64,000 nucleotides of DNA from Anthopleura xanthogrammica (Eukaryota; Cnidaria; Anthozoa; Actiniaria; Actiniidae), in assembly GCA_964019055.1 (NCBI GenBank), contig OZ025208.1, positions 6,199,790 to 6,263,789 on the forward strand. Direction: 5' to 3'. Positions 1 through 12,400 of this stretch are shown here, piece by piece. Below the pieces are notes generated by a model that searched no databases, was not told the origin of the DNA, and worked only from the letters and a program-made list of their open reading frames with translations. Each line of letters begins with the position of its first letter. The first letter of the stretch is position 1. The position numbers and the translations under genes are program-made.

Positions 1-3000
1 CTAGCGCATTGGACGATGTTGCAGGAGATGAAAACTGACTCAGAAAGCTTGAAGAAGGAACTTATCGCGTGGACTATCAATAGAGCATGGAATAATAATT
101 ATAAGAAACCTTAAAATTATGGTCCAAGATCATAAAACAATGGCATAAGATATTGTTAAGAAATAGAAGATTATGATCACTGAAAAACAAAAGAGATAGT
201 TAGGCACCTTCATCCAACCTTAGCCGGGACATCACTGCAAACGAACGACACTGACGGTGAAAATATACACTTAATGTAACAGTGAAGTATGAGTCAATAA
301 TGATTACTTGAATTTCGGTTAAAATTTTGTCTTGACATGCGACATGCGAGAATCAAAAATGAAGACTATGACCATTAGAACTGAAAGATATCAATTGAAA
401 AACTGACGGGTAATTGAGAAAACAATTCCATGTCGGGGACATTACACTATAGCTGGCATTTTTTTAAGGCCATGTAGAATAATAGCAGTGTCCTTTCAGG
501 CAGGTGCCCGTCAGCCATCATGTAGAAAGTCAGTTTTCTCCACCTGTATGAGAAAAGTGAGCGTCATGCAAAGCTCATCAAACTTAAACATCCGATTTCT
601 CAAAGCTTGCGATTTGGCTACAAACGCAGCGCCCAAGATTCTGGTTTTCCTTAGTAAGATGTCATTAGAATCCCCCCAGCAGGTCGTTGCACCAACATAT
701 TCAAGTAATAAAGCTACTGGTTCATCGGCCCTCTATATTTACTTCCCTTTTTAATGTAAACATTACTTTTACTTGATAGATGGGACAGGAATTTGTCCAC
801 GCATGCCGCTTGATATCTTCTGTAATGGCTCATCGCTGGCTTCTTTTGATCTTCGAAGTGCATTGCTATTCTAATTAGAATCCACACATCTTTACTAGAA
901 CATGTCTAACAATACCGATAATAAACCAATTTGAAAAACAATCTTTCCAAGGTGGCTTTTTAAATCCGTGACTAATTTCTATTCCATCGATTTATAGTAG
1001 AAATAACATTTAAAAGTTTGGACTTTTTCGATGGCATTTTTATCAACAGGACAAAAGAAATTCAAGTAGTAGAGCTTGCGCCGGACAAACTTTTCCTTCC
1101 TCTTAAAAGTCTTCCATTTGGGATGAAAAGGAAAAAGAAATCTTCCGCTTGAACCATTCTCTGGAAACGTCCAGTGAATAATGGTGAATTCCTTATTAAT
1201 CTATAACATTAATTCATATCAAGGCAAACCGGCGAAATAAAGTTGAATTTAACCGAGTTTAAGAGGCGAAAAAAAAAAAAAAAAAGATAAAAACTTTCTT
1301 TTTCTCCTACTCTCTTTTAAAAGTTGAGTTACATTGGAACTACATTTTTCCTGCAGTAGCTTATTAATGCCTTTAACACAAGGAGCATAGATTAATGAAG
1401 AGTGTTTTGGATTGAACTGCACAAGATAAATTATATAATTGGTAATTTTCATACGAACCCTAATCTCTGATACACAGAGGGAAAATCTGTTCTACATCAG
1501 TGAGAACTCCATCAGCTATTTCTACATTTCTTTACATTATAAATTAAAAATATAGAAATTTCTTTTCAGCTAAATTAATTTTTGCAAATCCTCAGGCGTA
1601 AAACATATGTCAGAACGTGTGGCGTTGACTGGCTTTCCTTTGATTGGCTTTGTTTCCAACAATTGTGAATCTTAAATACCCAAGAGGTTAGTTAACAGAT
1701 CCAACATGAGTAATCCTGGTACTATCACGCTACATACGGCGCCACACTGCTTAATATTTGAAAATAAATCCTTGTCTTGGGAATAGCCAATATGTTGTAG
1801 CAGATTCTACCATCCAGTGCCACAAATGCTAAGCGTCTTGTATTCAACATTCATTCTTATAACGGATGTACTATATCTAGATAGGATATACTATCTCTAC
1901 AATTAATTGTAACAAATCCACGGATATACTTTTCTTACAATTTCTTCAATGTTAAGTTTAAAGTTTTCCAGTTTTTAGGAGGGAATACTTGAATATTACT
2001 TGGTTCGCTTCTCTATGAAGGATTTTTCTAATCATATTGTTTCCAATAACGACTATCTAAGAATGAAATAGATACAAACATGAGATTGCTTGGGACCAAA
2101 AAAACTTTATTCAACTTCAAAACAAGTAATATAATCGAAGCTACTTAGTATTTTGGTCCAAACAGGATGGCTTTCCATTCAAGGGTCAATAGCAATCAGC
2201 TTTTCTTCCGTTATTTAAAGCTATTTGCCTAATTAGCTTTTTCTTCAACCGTCCATAGTTCCAAAAGGTTGACCAATTTGATGTCTCGTCTAGTTGGCTT
2301 GCTTTGGCTTTGTCTTTCGAGCTAAAACAGCGTGAAATTTCGTACTATATAGTCTTCATTTAGTCTTCGACTCATGTCTTCGGTTCATATATCTTTTATA
2401 CGAAGTAGAACACCGATGGTATTCATCATTTCTTGGGGGGAGGGGAGAGAAACTTTTTTGTCCAAAGAGAAACGGAAGAATTGATCCGCTTTTTGTAGCG
2501 AGGAATATTTTTTGTACAATAAAATAAAGAACGCATCTAAGATATCCTATTGCAACAATAAACAATCAAATATAAGAAAGATGCTTCGATCTAGTATCTA
2601 TATAAAGCGGGCGATTCTTTGGATGAGTCACAAGGATATATCTATTATTATCTTACCCTATCATTCACTTTTTTTCATCTTTGCCTAACAAATCAAACTC
2701 TTCAAGTGAATGGGAACTCTTTATTGGTTAATAATCATTGTATTTCACATTGTTAAGAAGCCCGACTGAGATGAGTTAAAGACGAGTGATTTGTTTGTTT
2801 CTGTGGCTAGCGTTTTATTTTTCTAGGTTGAGATTCTAATTTGAGGGAAAAGTCGATATTTTTGATAAGGAAAACTATTGACGGCTTTAAACTAGGCAGA
2901 CAAATCCACCACTGGCGCGCGAAAAATTTATTTATTTTTGACCTTTCATTACAACCTGCAATTGATTTGTACTGAGAAAAATCAAGCCTGTATATGTACA

Positions 3001-6000
3001 AATAGACATTTTATGATCAAAATGGTTATTTTAAGTTTCGTAGTAAATTGGGTTTTATAATTTCTTATTAAATAAAATTAAACGAGACTGTCTTCGGCAA
3101 GTTCAGTACTAAAACTACCAGCAAAGCCCAGCAACTAGATTCTCATTAATTTTTCATCTTTAGGCAATTACGGTGTCTTTTCCCATTTAAGATGTAAAGG
3201 CCTTATCAGGGATTTCTGAACACCACTGTGTCTGAAGACCTCCTCATTTAGAATGACCGTTTTTATATGAATCAATTGTTATGTTTGATGGAAATATTTG
3301 ACTTGTTTCTTGACATTATTTTCATTTAACAATACACTATTAGACGTGATTCCAAATTTTGAAGGATATATGTCACATATAAGTGTAATTTCGTGATAAA
3401 GCGTTACATCAAATCGCGTGAATTCACGCGTGATCACGTATTTAAATCATTCACTTTAATTTCATTTTGCAAGACAAGGAACATGACAAGCGGTATAGGC
3501 CAACGATTATTAGTTGCCGCAAAAGACGATCTATAAACAATATTTATTGCGATCGGATAGCCCTGTTGCGGTCCTTCTGAAGGTCGTATGCCTTTCTGAC
3601 ATTAGTCGGCTTTCTAAGCACAGCGGCGCGTTTGATCTTTCGATGTCTCTGTTGACTTGCGGTCTAATTTTCCTGAAACTTTGAATAGCAAACTTTTCTT
3701 GTCTTCCAGATCTACAGTTTTATTAGGAGTATCTAGTTTCGTGTTTAATTATCTTTCCACGCCAAATATACCGAAGCAGGACCTATTAAACTTGCCGAGA
3801 AGAAAGGGGAAGAAACACTATGATCAAGGGAGAAATTCTAGTAAGTGCATTACGGAAAACAATAGATTGTACTCAGCTCAAATCGGTAAACCATTTACAA
3901 TCGTAAATTGTGCATGGCAAACAGGGCAAGGAAGCAAGCAGGTATCTCATTATCACGCTGTTTGGCCGAAGCTCAATTGTAGTCCTAAAATATATTTCCC
4001 ATTAGTTCGTTCGTTGTAAATAAGGAAAGTCAATAGTTCCCTGAGGATGTACGAGTGATCTCCCATTTTAAGGTGACCCCATTGTTTTATCAGCATGGGT
4101 TGGGGGGAGGGGGGTTGTTGTATTAGATATATGTGTCGTTTCCTTGTATCTTTACTGTGCAACGGTTCATCTCCAGAGCAAACAATTCATTAATTTTTAG
4201 TTGAGAATCCCAGTAAACAATCAAGAGTTTTCAAGAGTCATGTAGTGTTCTGTAGCACACAATCTCAGACTGAAGCCCTTTATATTGACCTAAAGAAGTG
4301 CACACCAGCTAATGATGTTAAGAGACGTTTGGTTTCAGGTGTAAGCCGGTATTTTCTTTGTCTGTTATGGATCGCAGAGGTCGGAGCCTTCTCTTTGGCG
4401 GTGTCACGATAAAATATTTTAAAGCAAAAACGAGGGAAATACCTGTATATTGGGCGGCTCAGCATCTCGTGCGACAAAACCTTTATCCAGTGCCGAAACG
4501 AATCAAAGATCAAAGACAGATTCATTGATGGGCGGTATTCTTTTTCAAACTAAAATACTTTTATTTAACTGATTGCAGATCCAAAAAAAAAAGTCTTTTT
4601 CATTTTTTTTTTTTAATTCCTTTTCACACATGTGATTAATTTTGATTTCCCTTTTTAAATCCCATATGAAAATATTTTTTTCACGTCTCTAGTTAAAGTA
4701 AAATATTTTTTGTAAACATTTTCAATCATTCCATACTTTTAGCACTTGTTTTCTGTGAGTCAATATTCCATCATCCAGGAACCTGTTTCAGTTTCTGTCA
4801 CTTAACTAAATCTCTTTGTGAGCGATTTTGCTTTTCCTTCGATTGAATACACTATAGCCCCACCCAAGGGATGAAACCCATGTCTTTTGGGTACTTGCCA
4901 ACAGCGGAACGTTTGTGAACCATACGACAATCCATTCAACAAAATATTTATAATAAACTTCAGCTGAAAATTCACCCATCAGTTGATCATTTAACCCAGT
5001 TATAATTAGCTTTTGATCCAGCAAAAAAAAAAAAAAAAAAAAAAATTAATAATAATATCAATGTAGCATGTCCAAGAAACACAGCGGTATACAATAATCG
5101 ATACATGCATGAGTCCCGGCTCGAAATTTATTATTTTTTTCAGATACTTTTCAGTCTTGTTAATCTTAAATTTCTTTAATATTGTTCCAATGAGATTGTG
5201 TTTTCGTTGTCACAGAAAATTGACTTTGTTATTTTTGAGTGACACTCAGGTTCATTTTGTTATGCTCTCTTGGGTTTTGATATTAAAAAATAGTAGCATT
5301 GTAATTATTTATGTTCAACTAAATGTGACAAAAAAATATTATGTGTTTATTTGTTGTCGAACTGAACCAACATTACAGTACACTCCCTTATTGGATTTTG
5401 CCTTGCTGGAATAGTGCATGCTACCCAGGTCTTATACAAACACTCGAGAAAAACAGTAAAATAGTATTAAAGTAGTTTACATGTTCCCTTGGCTGGCGGT
5501 TTTTCTAATCTGGTTTGAAGTTCTCATTGGAATATTATGTATTTTCTTCCTGTTCTAAGTTGAAAACCGAACAGTGATGTATGACACGCGCTCAAATGAT
5601 TTTGTTATGATCACAAAACGTGAAGTAAACAAAGGAGTACAATATCAGCTCAAGCCACGTCCAATGTGATAACAGCACATAGTCTGCGGAAAGCGTGGTC
5701 AAGGGAAAAATGATGGTATTTCCTTCTATGAGTTCAGTCCATGTCGTCATACGGTTGACCCTGACAATACCATTTGAAAAGTCACGTACGTGGTGATCAT
5801 CTCAAAGCCCTTCTTATCGAGTTCACATCAATTCTCAAAATTCTTCCCAACAGATCTAACATTACTCACTGCAATTTGTTTTCAAAATCTAAAACATAAA
5901 AGAGCAATTTTAAAGAAGATATTAGTATGATCAGCGACATGATTGTAGCAAAGTTATTTATTCACTTTAGAAATAAGTGTGTCACAAAACAAGCAATTTC

Positions 6001-6180
6001 CTACTCAAAACTCTTTCTTGGACTTGGAATCTTACTCACTTATCAAACCTTGGTATTATGAAGAAACATGTTAGTGTTTAAGTTCAGGATATGGATATTT
6101 TTTAAGCGGAGAAAACAGAATTTAGCTTACATAATGGGACGATAAACCGGTTTTAAGGGGTTGGACGAACATCAAGACTG
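1..6180. other. Intergenic region, no gene recognised
   Basis: AT-rich DNA with short homopolymer runs, for example A runs near 1268 and 5022. Open frames here are short (up to 120 codons near 3657-4019). They lack an ATG with good context, splice continuity or a recognisable protein family, so none is called. A small palindrome built on GTGAATTCAC lies near 3418-3432. I see no RNA gene. Confidence 0.5.
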
Positions 6181-6414
6181 AAGGAAACAACGCACGCGCA
6201 TAATTGCTTTTAGTGATCTCTGATTGGTCGCTGTGAGTGATTGTGTGATTAATTTCTGTCAATCAGGAGGCGGCGAGCCTTTGAAGAAAGCCTTTGAAGT
6301 GCCGCCGTGTCTACATAGCTCCTACACACAACGAACACACTGAGCCAGTGAAGGCCACAGCAAAACTTTCAGAAGGACTTTTATCGAGAATTCTTCCACG
6401 TGTGCGAGGCTAAA
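6180..6414 (+). promoter_or_regulatory. Putative promoter / 5' leader of the TCF/LEF gene
   Basis: This is the 235 bases before the TCF start codon. They are locally GC-richer than the flanks and contain a CCAAT-type box on the minus strand (ATTGG near 6223). They also hold a compact cluster of two CCTTTGAAG motifs flanked by GCCGCC motifs, described separately. The transcription start site is not visible, so part of this may be 5' UTR. Role is inferred from position. Confidence 0.45.
6268..6307 (+). promoter_or_regulatory. Candidate TCF HMG plus C-clamp helper site cluster
   Basis: Seen directly: CCTTTGAAG at 6278-6286 and again at 6291-6299, GCCGCCG at 6301-6307, and GGCGGC at 6269-6274, which is GCCGCC on the other strand. 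TCF HMG boxes prefer CTTTGA-type sites, and C-clamps of E-type TCFs bind GCCGCCR helper sites placed next to them (established in Drosophila). The gene just downstream encodes a TCF with both domains, so autoregulation is a reasonable inference. The HMG motifs have A where the optimum has T, so affinity may be reduced. Confidence 0.4.
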
Positions 6415-9400
6415 ATGCCTCAGCCCCCTCGGAACTCAACTGATGATTTTGGTGCTGATGATGAAGTCAAAGAATATAAGCACGAAGACGGGGAGGAGAA
6501 CGAAAATGGTGCCACTTTAGACCTAGTCAATGACATCAAAACAGATCTCATCAAGAAAGAGGCCGAACATCAAGAGGTACAGTACTGTTATACATTTTTC
6601 CCTCCATCTACAGTGCTTCAATGCCATTCCTAGCTATTTCTTTACTGCCTCGAGTAGTTTCGAGAGAGATAAACCATCATTTCCAAAGTGTATCGTTCCA
6701 GTGTGACTCCACGTTCGGCGAGCGGCAAGACTCAAAAGTGAAGGGCAATAGAATCGTATTGTTTCACAAAATAGTAAATAAACTCCTGCATTTTGTCCGT
6801 AGAGTGTCGTGCTTTCAACCAGCAGACCCCAAACTCTGCCAGAAACTTCTGCTAGGTGATCTCTATCATACCTGCAACTTTGAGCTCACTGCGGGCTTTC
6901 AAAGTTATTTTGTGAGCTCCAAGTTCAAAATTTCTGTGTTCGCGGTACTGGAAGTCAAAGGATGCCGACAGTTGGTTGGAGCGGCTTTTCCGCTAGCCGA
7001 CCGACAGACCAGCTCGGTTTTTCCATGCTTACAGTAAGACCTTGCTCAAAAGCTCAACAAACTCTTGGTTTTCAAGAGTGCTTGGATTATGGTCTCGGTA
7101 GTGTCCTAGTAAACTAACCATCCTTTACAACTATGTTCAATTTTTACACAGGACAAGGGACCCGTGTGATCGTTTCATATCCTACTCTGTTGGTCTATTC
7201 CGAGTGGTCTTTTAACACATATAATTACCGCGCTAGATCGAATTTCATTATTAAATAGGTTTTCTTGTTGTTGTCCTTGTTTCTGCTGGTGATATACTTT
7301 CAAAAATCCATGCATTAGTTGAGATAGCTGCTAGTTATCTGCGTTTTGCTTGGGTGTTCTTCAAGAAGTTTAGGACCCCCTTTCATCCTAGTTTTAGCGC
7401 TTTCATTCATTTTAAAGGGATACTTGATATTATCCTTTCTCATTTAGATCTAAAAGCATTCTCTTGCTACCCTCTGAAGATATACTTCCCCTATTAACGT
7501 TTTTACTGTCCTCTATGTCTGTATTCGAAGTGATCAAACGAGGTATTTATCTACAGCATTTGTGCTTTGTCGACATAAAATTCTAATTCCTTCGTACTCC
7601 CTAATGATTCATTTAGAAGAACAGTCTGTAAAATGAATAAAAGTAAGAGAATAATAAGAATGATCTTCCATCAGAACTCGTAACATTTTGGCGAGAAGAA
7701 TCAAGTTCCAAGACAGACTCCCTTTCAAAAGGGCTGTTTCCGGTTTTTCTTTTCTAAAGTCAAAGAAAATCTTTTCTATATCTTCCATTAACTCATCTGT
7801 TCATCTAGACTAAGCGTTCCAGGAGGCCAATAACTCTACGTTTACTCTTCTTGATAGTACAATTTTCTGGTTTTTATAACATTCTTTAACCTCTGAGCAG
7901 AGCAAAGGGCATATATACATTTATAACAGGTGACTTCGAACAAGAACTGCAAATATACCAAGGAAGGGAGCTTTAAGTAGAAACGTTAAGGCCATAATGT
8001 CTCTATTATACAGTAACTTTTTTCGATATGCTTTGTAAAGTGTTAGTTCAAGAGCCTTGCAAAGGTTGGCTGGTTTTTCAAAGTAGAAAACACTTTGCAA
8101 AATTACAACAAACAATAAAGCTAATGTCTCTGTAAACTCGAGGTGTTAGCTAGTGTTTGAACTACGTCGTTTTTATTGAAACTCGAAGTATTTTCTTCGT
8201 TCCTTCGGTAGAAAAGCCAGGAAAAACTACACCCTGTTGTTTGTCAATTCTCTCCTTTTTACGTAGGTTAATATCAAAACTTTCTTTGTTGCATAGTTAA
8301 ACAAAATTGCATATTTTCAATAGGTCTTTTTTACCTACAAACGAGCTTTGAGAACAGCAACAAAAACGGGTATTTCCATTTGATGTGCGACGTCCACAAG
8401 TCGCCAATTTTATTAATTTATCCTTCCTAATTCTTCCTTCACCAAGTTAAAGAAACAATTCCTTTAGATTTTTCGGCGTCTATAGCACAAGAAAAGCGTC
8501 CCTCCGACTTCAAAAAATATTCAAGGCCTTTTCTTTTTAACAAACAATATTTTCAACTCCTGTTGTTATGACTTTCCTAACAAAATTGGATTTTTTCAGC
8601 CTGTTTGTCTAAACAATCCCGCGCAATGTTGCGCACTTTAAATAGTTTTGAATGCCACACTTGACCTCGAAAACTAGCAATAAATAACTGTAACACTTGG
8701 ATTGATCCACATATTTAGGCAACGTTACTTGTTCGAGATCGGTTTTTGATTATCGAACGTTCAAATTTACAAACACACCACAGGGGTTATCGTGTTGTCC
8801 TAGATATCGACTAGCCTTTTACCTCGCTAATACAAAAGAACAAAAAAAAAATTTATTGAATTTATAATTCTCTAATCTAGAGCATAGCAACTCTCTTCTG
8901 TCCCAAAACATCGTCTGGGTATGTAGATAAACTACGAAACTACCTTAAAGAGAACATAATAAAAAAAATTATTAACAGAGCCCAAAATCTCAGCCCTTAC
9001 TAATGAGACTTCTGTTGTTATTTTCCCCAATATTGTTATGGTTTATCAACATACTAATCCTATGAATTTGTTTCCTTCAGTAATATTTCTATATGAGACA
9101 AATATATATAAGTATTGATGCTTTTGAAGTATGAATGTTTTTTTCCTTTCTACATTGTCTACGTTCAAATGTATATTTAATGTTCTGTTTATCCAATGAA
9201 GTACAGCACTTTGGTTTGTCTGGTCTATGTTTTTAAGAAGTTTCAGGCATATTAATGTTAACTACCAGCTGAGTGGCATTAAATTTTCTAACAAATCACA
9301 GTCCGTTGTGATTTTTATGGCCTGCCTTGTGTTTGAGCGCTTTTTTCTACCTGAAAACTATCCACACAGGTCTTCAATGTATTTTAAGTCTCAGAAAAGT

Positions 9401-12400
9401 CCAAAACTCTTCATCAGAGTGATATTTCATCTGTGATTTATCTAAAACTCAATTGAGAAATGATTTTCAAAACAAAGAGTGAAGGGGCGAAGGCTTTGGT
9501 CGACAATGCTTTGCGCACTTAATTGTTCGCTCAGCTGGTTAAGTTTTATATATTGAGAAACAAGGATTATTGATTTTCAAATGTCGAAGGGCTTTATCCT
9601 GCTATTCATCTTTCTACCCCCCTCAATGTGATCCTAGCTATCTTTTGCACCCTTGGTTACTTCTGATAATTTATTAGGTACACATTTGTATATATACCTA
9701 TGTGTAGAAAGGCACTGCCAGAGCTATTTGAGTGTGGTTTGTGCTCTAAAATACCACAGGACTGCAATTTACCTAGACGTTTAGGTTTCAGGATCAATAT
9801 CGACAAATTCTTATTCAGGAACAGATGTAGGGGAGGGTTACAGTGACCCTGGTTCATTTACTCCTTTAGTTGGAGATTCTTTTCTATGACTTTGTTCTAC
9901 CCTAAGTCACTGCATCTATGACACAATTCCGTCAAGACTGCTTTAGACCTATTTTGTAAGATGCTGGTTCTATTACTATAGTGAATTATCTCTGTATTTC
10001 ATTTGGCTTTTTTGTATTCTTAGGAGCCTAAAACCCCAACCGATGCAAATGCTGCGCCGATGGCACGGCTGCTATCGTTCCCAGATAAATATAATGAACA
10101 CCTTGTACCTGGACATGGCAACTACCATCGGAATCAACACTCAAATGAAAGCAAGCATTCGAGAGGACAACCACAGTCCCCTGTATTTCATCCTGGACAT
10201 CAAGGGTACCCTTCAGGTCCATATCCGTATACTGTATACCCAGGCATTAAAGCTGAAAGGTATCATTACGACCCTCCTCTATGGTAAGCCAAGGATCCTA
10301 TATAGATATATGTATATGCGTAGATAGATAGGTAGTGTTTTATCTTGCCTCGGCTGCTATGAAGAGTGCATTATCTTGTATCAAAATTATGCCTTGTACT
10401 CGGCTTTACTTTTGATAAAAACTGCTAGTATTATTCTTTCATATACCATAATGAGCAAATAGACATTTGAAATCAACATGTATCAATTGTAAACTAGAAT
10501 ATTTGTTCCATAGATAATGAATGAAATACTAGGATTTCTCTTGCAACTAAAACTTCCTATTCAGCAAAGATGCTATATTTTGATGGCTTTTACAATGTGG
10601 CAACTTTGAAACGTTGCACCAAATTTTTGTTATTTTTAATTGTGATTTTACAATGAGAGAATGCCATTGTCTTGGCTTTTTCATATCAAACAAATAATCA
10701 TACATACTGCAGGGCTGTATCTACCAGTATGGTTGGTCTGGTTATAACCGGACCACTTTTTACAGTCAGAATCATTTTTTTCCCTTGTAAAAAATATTTA
10801 TTACTAGAGAGAACGGGAACACTGTCCAAATGGTGGCTACGGCCCTGAAATATGTGAATATCAATAAATATAATTTATTGTAGGCAACCTCATGGAGCCA
10901 TTATTGGACAAAGCTCTGCTTATCATCCAAACTACCCCCCACCTGTAAACCCAACAACAGCAGGCATCCAGCGACTAACACACCCGACAATGACTGGCGA
11001 TCAGAGGTCAGGGGTTCACTGTGGACCTGCACCACCACCAAACCATAGCGTTATCACCAGGGCTCCGCCATCATGTGGAGCAGGAAAGTAAGTTACTTGT
11101 TATAAATGATGGCGCACACAGACTGTTTACACTTTGACCTTAACTATGGTTTTAAAAAGTTGAGGTCAATTTTCATAACCACAGTTCAGAGGTTAATTGT
11201 TTACCCATGCTAAAATGACTGTAGTTGTCTAATCAGAGAAAAACATGGGCAGTTCAAAACTTCTGGCATGCAGAGGAGACGGGGCGGGATTTGTAGTTGT
11301 ACTGTAGCTTTAGCATATCAAGATTGCCATAGCGTAACTACATGTTGTGATTGGATGAATTATTGGAAGACAAATATGGGAACCCCTTTCAATGTTATGG
11401 CATGTCCTACCATGTACGTGCTGTAAGTCCAGAACCATGTGTTTCCTAGTTATATGAAAACTGGTCTAAGACCTGGCTAGTGCATAGAACCTCCATAGAT
11501 TGCCTTGCAGATTAACAAGCAATATGTTATCATGTATGTAAGACCTGACTACTTCAGAGCTATAGTGCATTATGGGTGGCGTAGGGGTTTACCGCTTCTT
11601 GCCGTTGTGTTTCATGTTCGAGCCCCAGCTCAGAATGGATGATATGTGAGCTGAGTTTGTTTGATGTGTTGTTCTCTCCTGTGCCACAAAGGTTTTTTCT
11701 CCAGGTTCTCTGGTTTTTCCTTCCTCCGTAAAAATTAATATTTGATTTTAGTTGTATGCATAGAATATGATGTAGTGGTTGTGTGTGTGTGTGCGAGTGA
11801 TGTGGGCCAAATTGGTATTAAGTGATTGATTTTTTGATTTTTTTTAACTGATATGATTTGCCTTGTTTTTTTCCCTTCTTGTTTTTTTTAGTAACTAGGC
11901 TAGCGCAATTCACTACTGGTTGAAAACTTGTAAAAAAACATGTATGAAAATGATTTGAAACATGTTTCCGTATCATATCATTCACTCACTTGTTCACGAT
12001 TTGATATCATGTAAACTCTTGAATAGAAAGATGATATCAGGTTCTTAACATGTTATAATTTGTTTATTATTGAAACATTTCGATCGATATGATAACACAG
12101 TAGTTCAGCGTGAAGTGATGTCGGAACCCTTCAATGATATGATATTTATTCATGGCTTTTATCAGTATTATGTTTTGACTCCTTAAAAAAAATCTTTATT
12201 TTTGAAATGTACCTGTGAAAACCCTGTTAAAGTTCAAAAATTCACAAATGTTTGTAGTAGGTTTTTCATGTTTTTCACATTTTGCACTGTAGTGGTTTTG
12301 TGCTTTTGTCTGATTTCTTGGGTAGCATGAGCTGATAGCAGTTCTCGTATATATAGTGCACTATATTTGGCCTCTCAGTGCACTTAATTGTGTAAAACTA

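Noticed and set aside
3657..4019. 120-codon open frame
   Set aside because: It opens at a non-ATG codon, has no recognisable family and stands alone.
6621..7037. 138-codon open frame after TCF exon 1
   Set aside because: It lies wholly in intron 1, is not in phase with the spliced gene, and shows no known domain.
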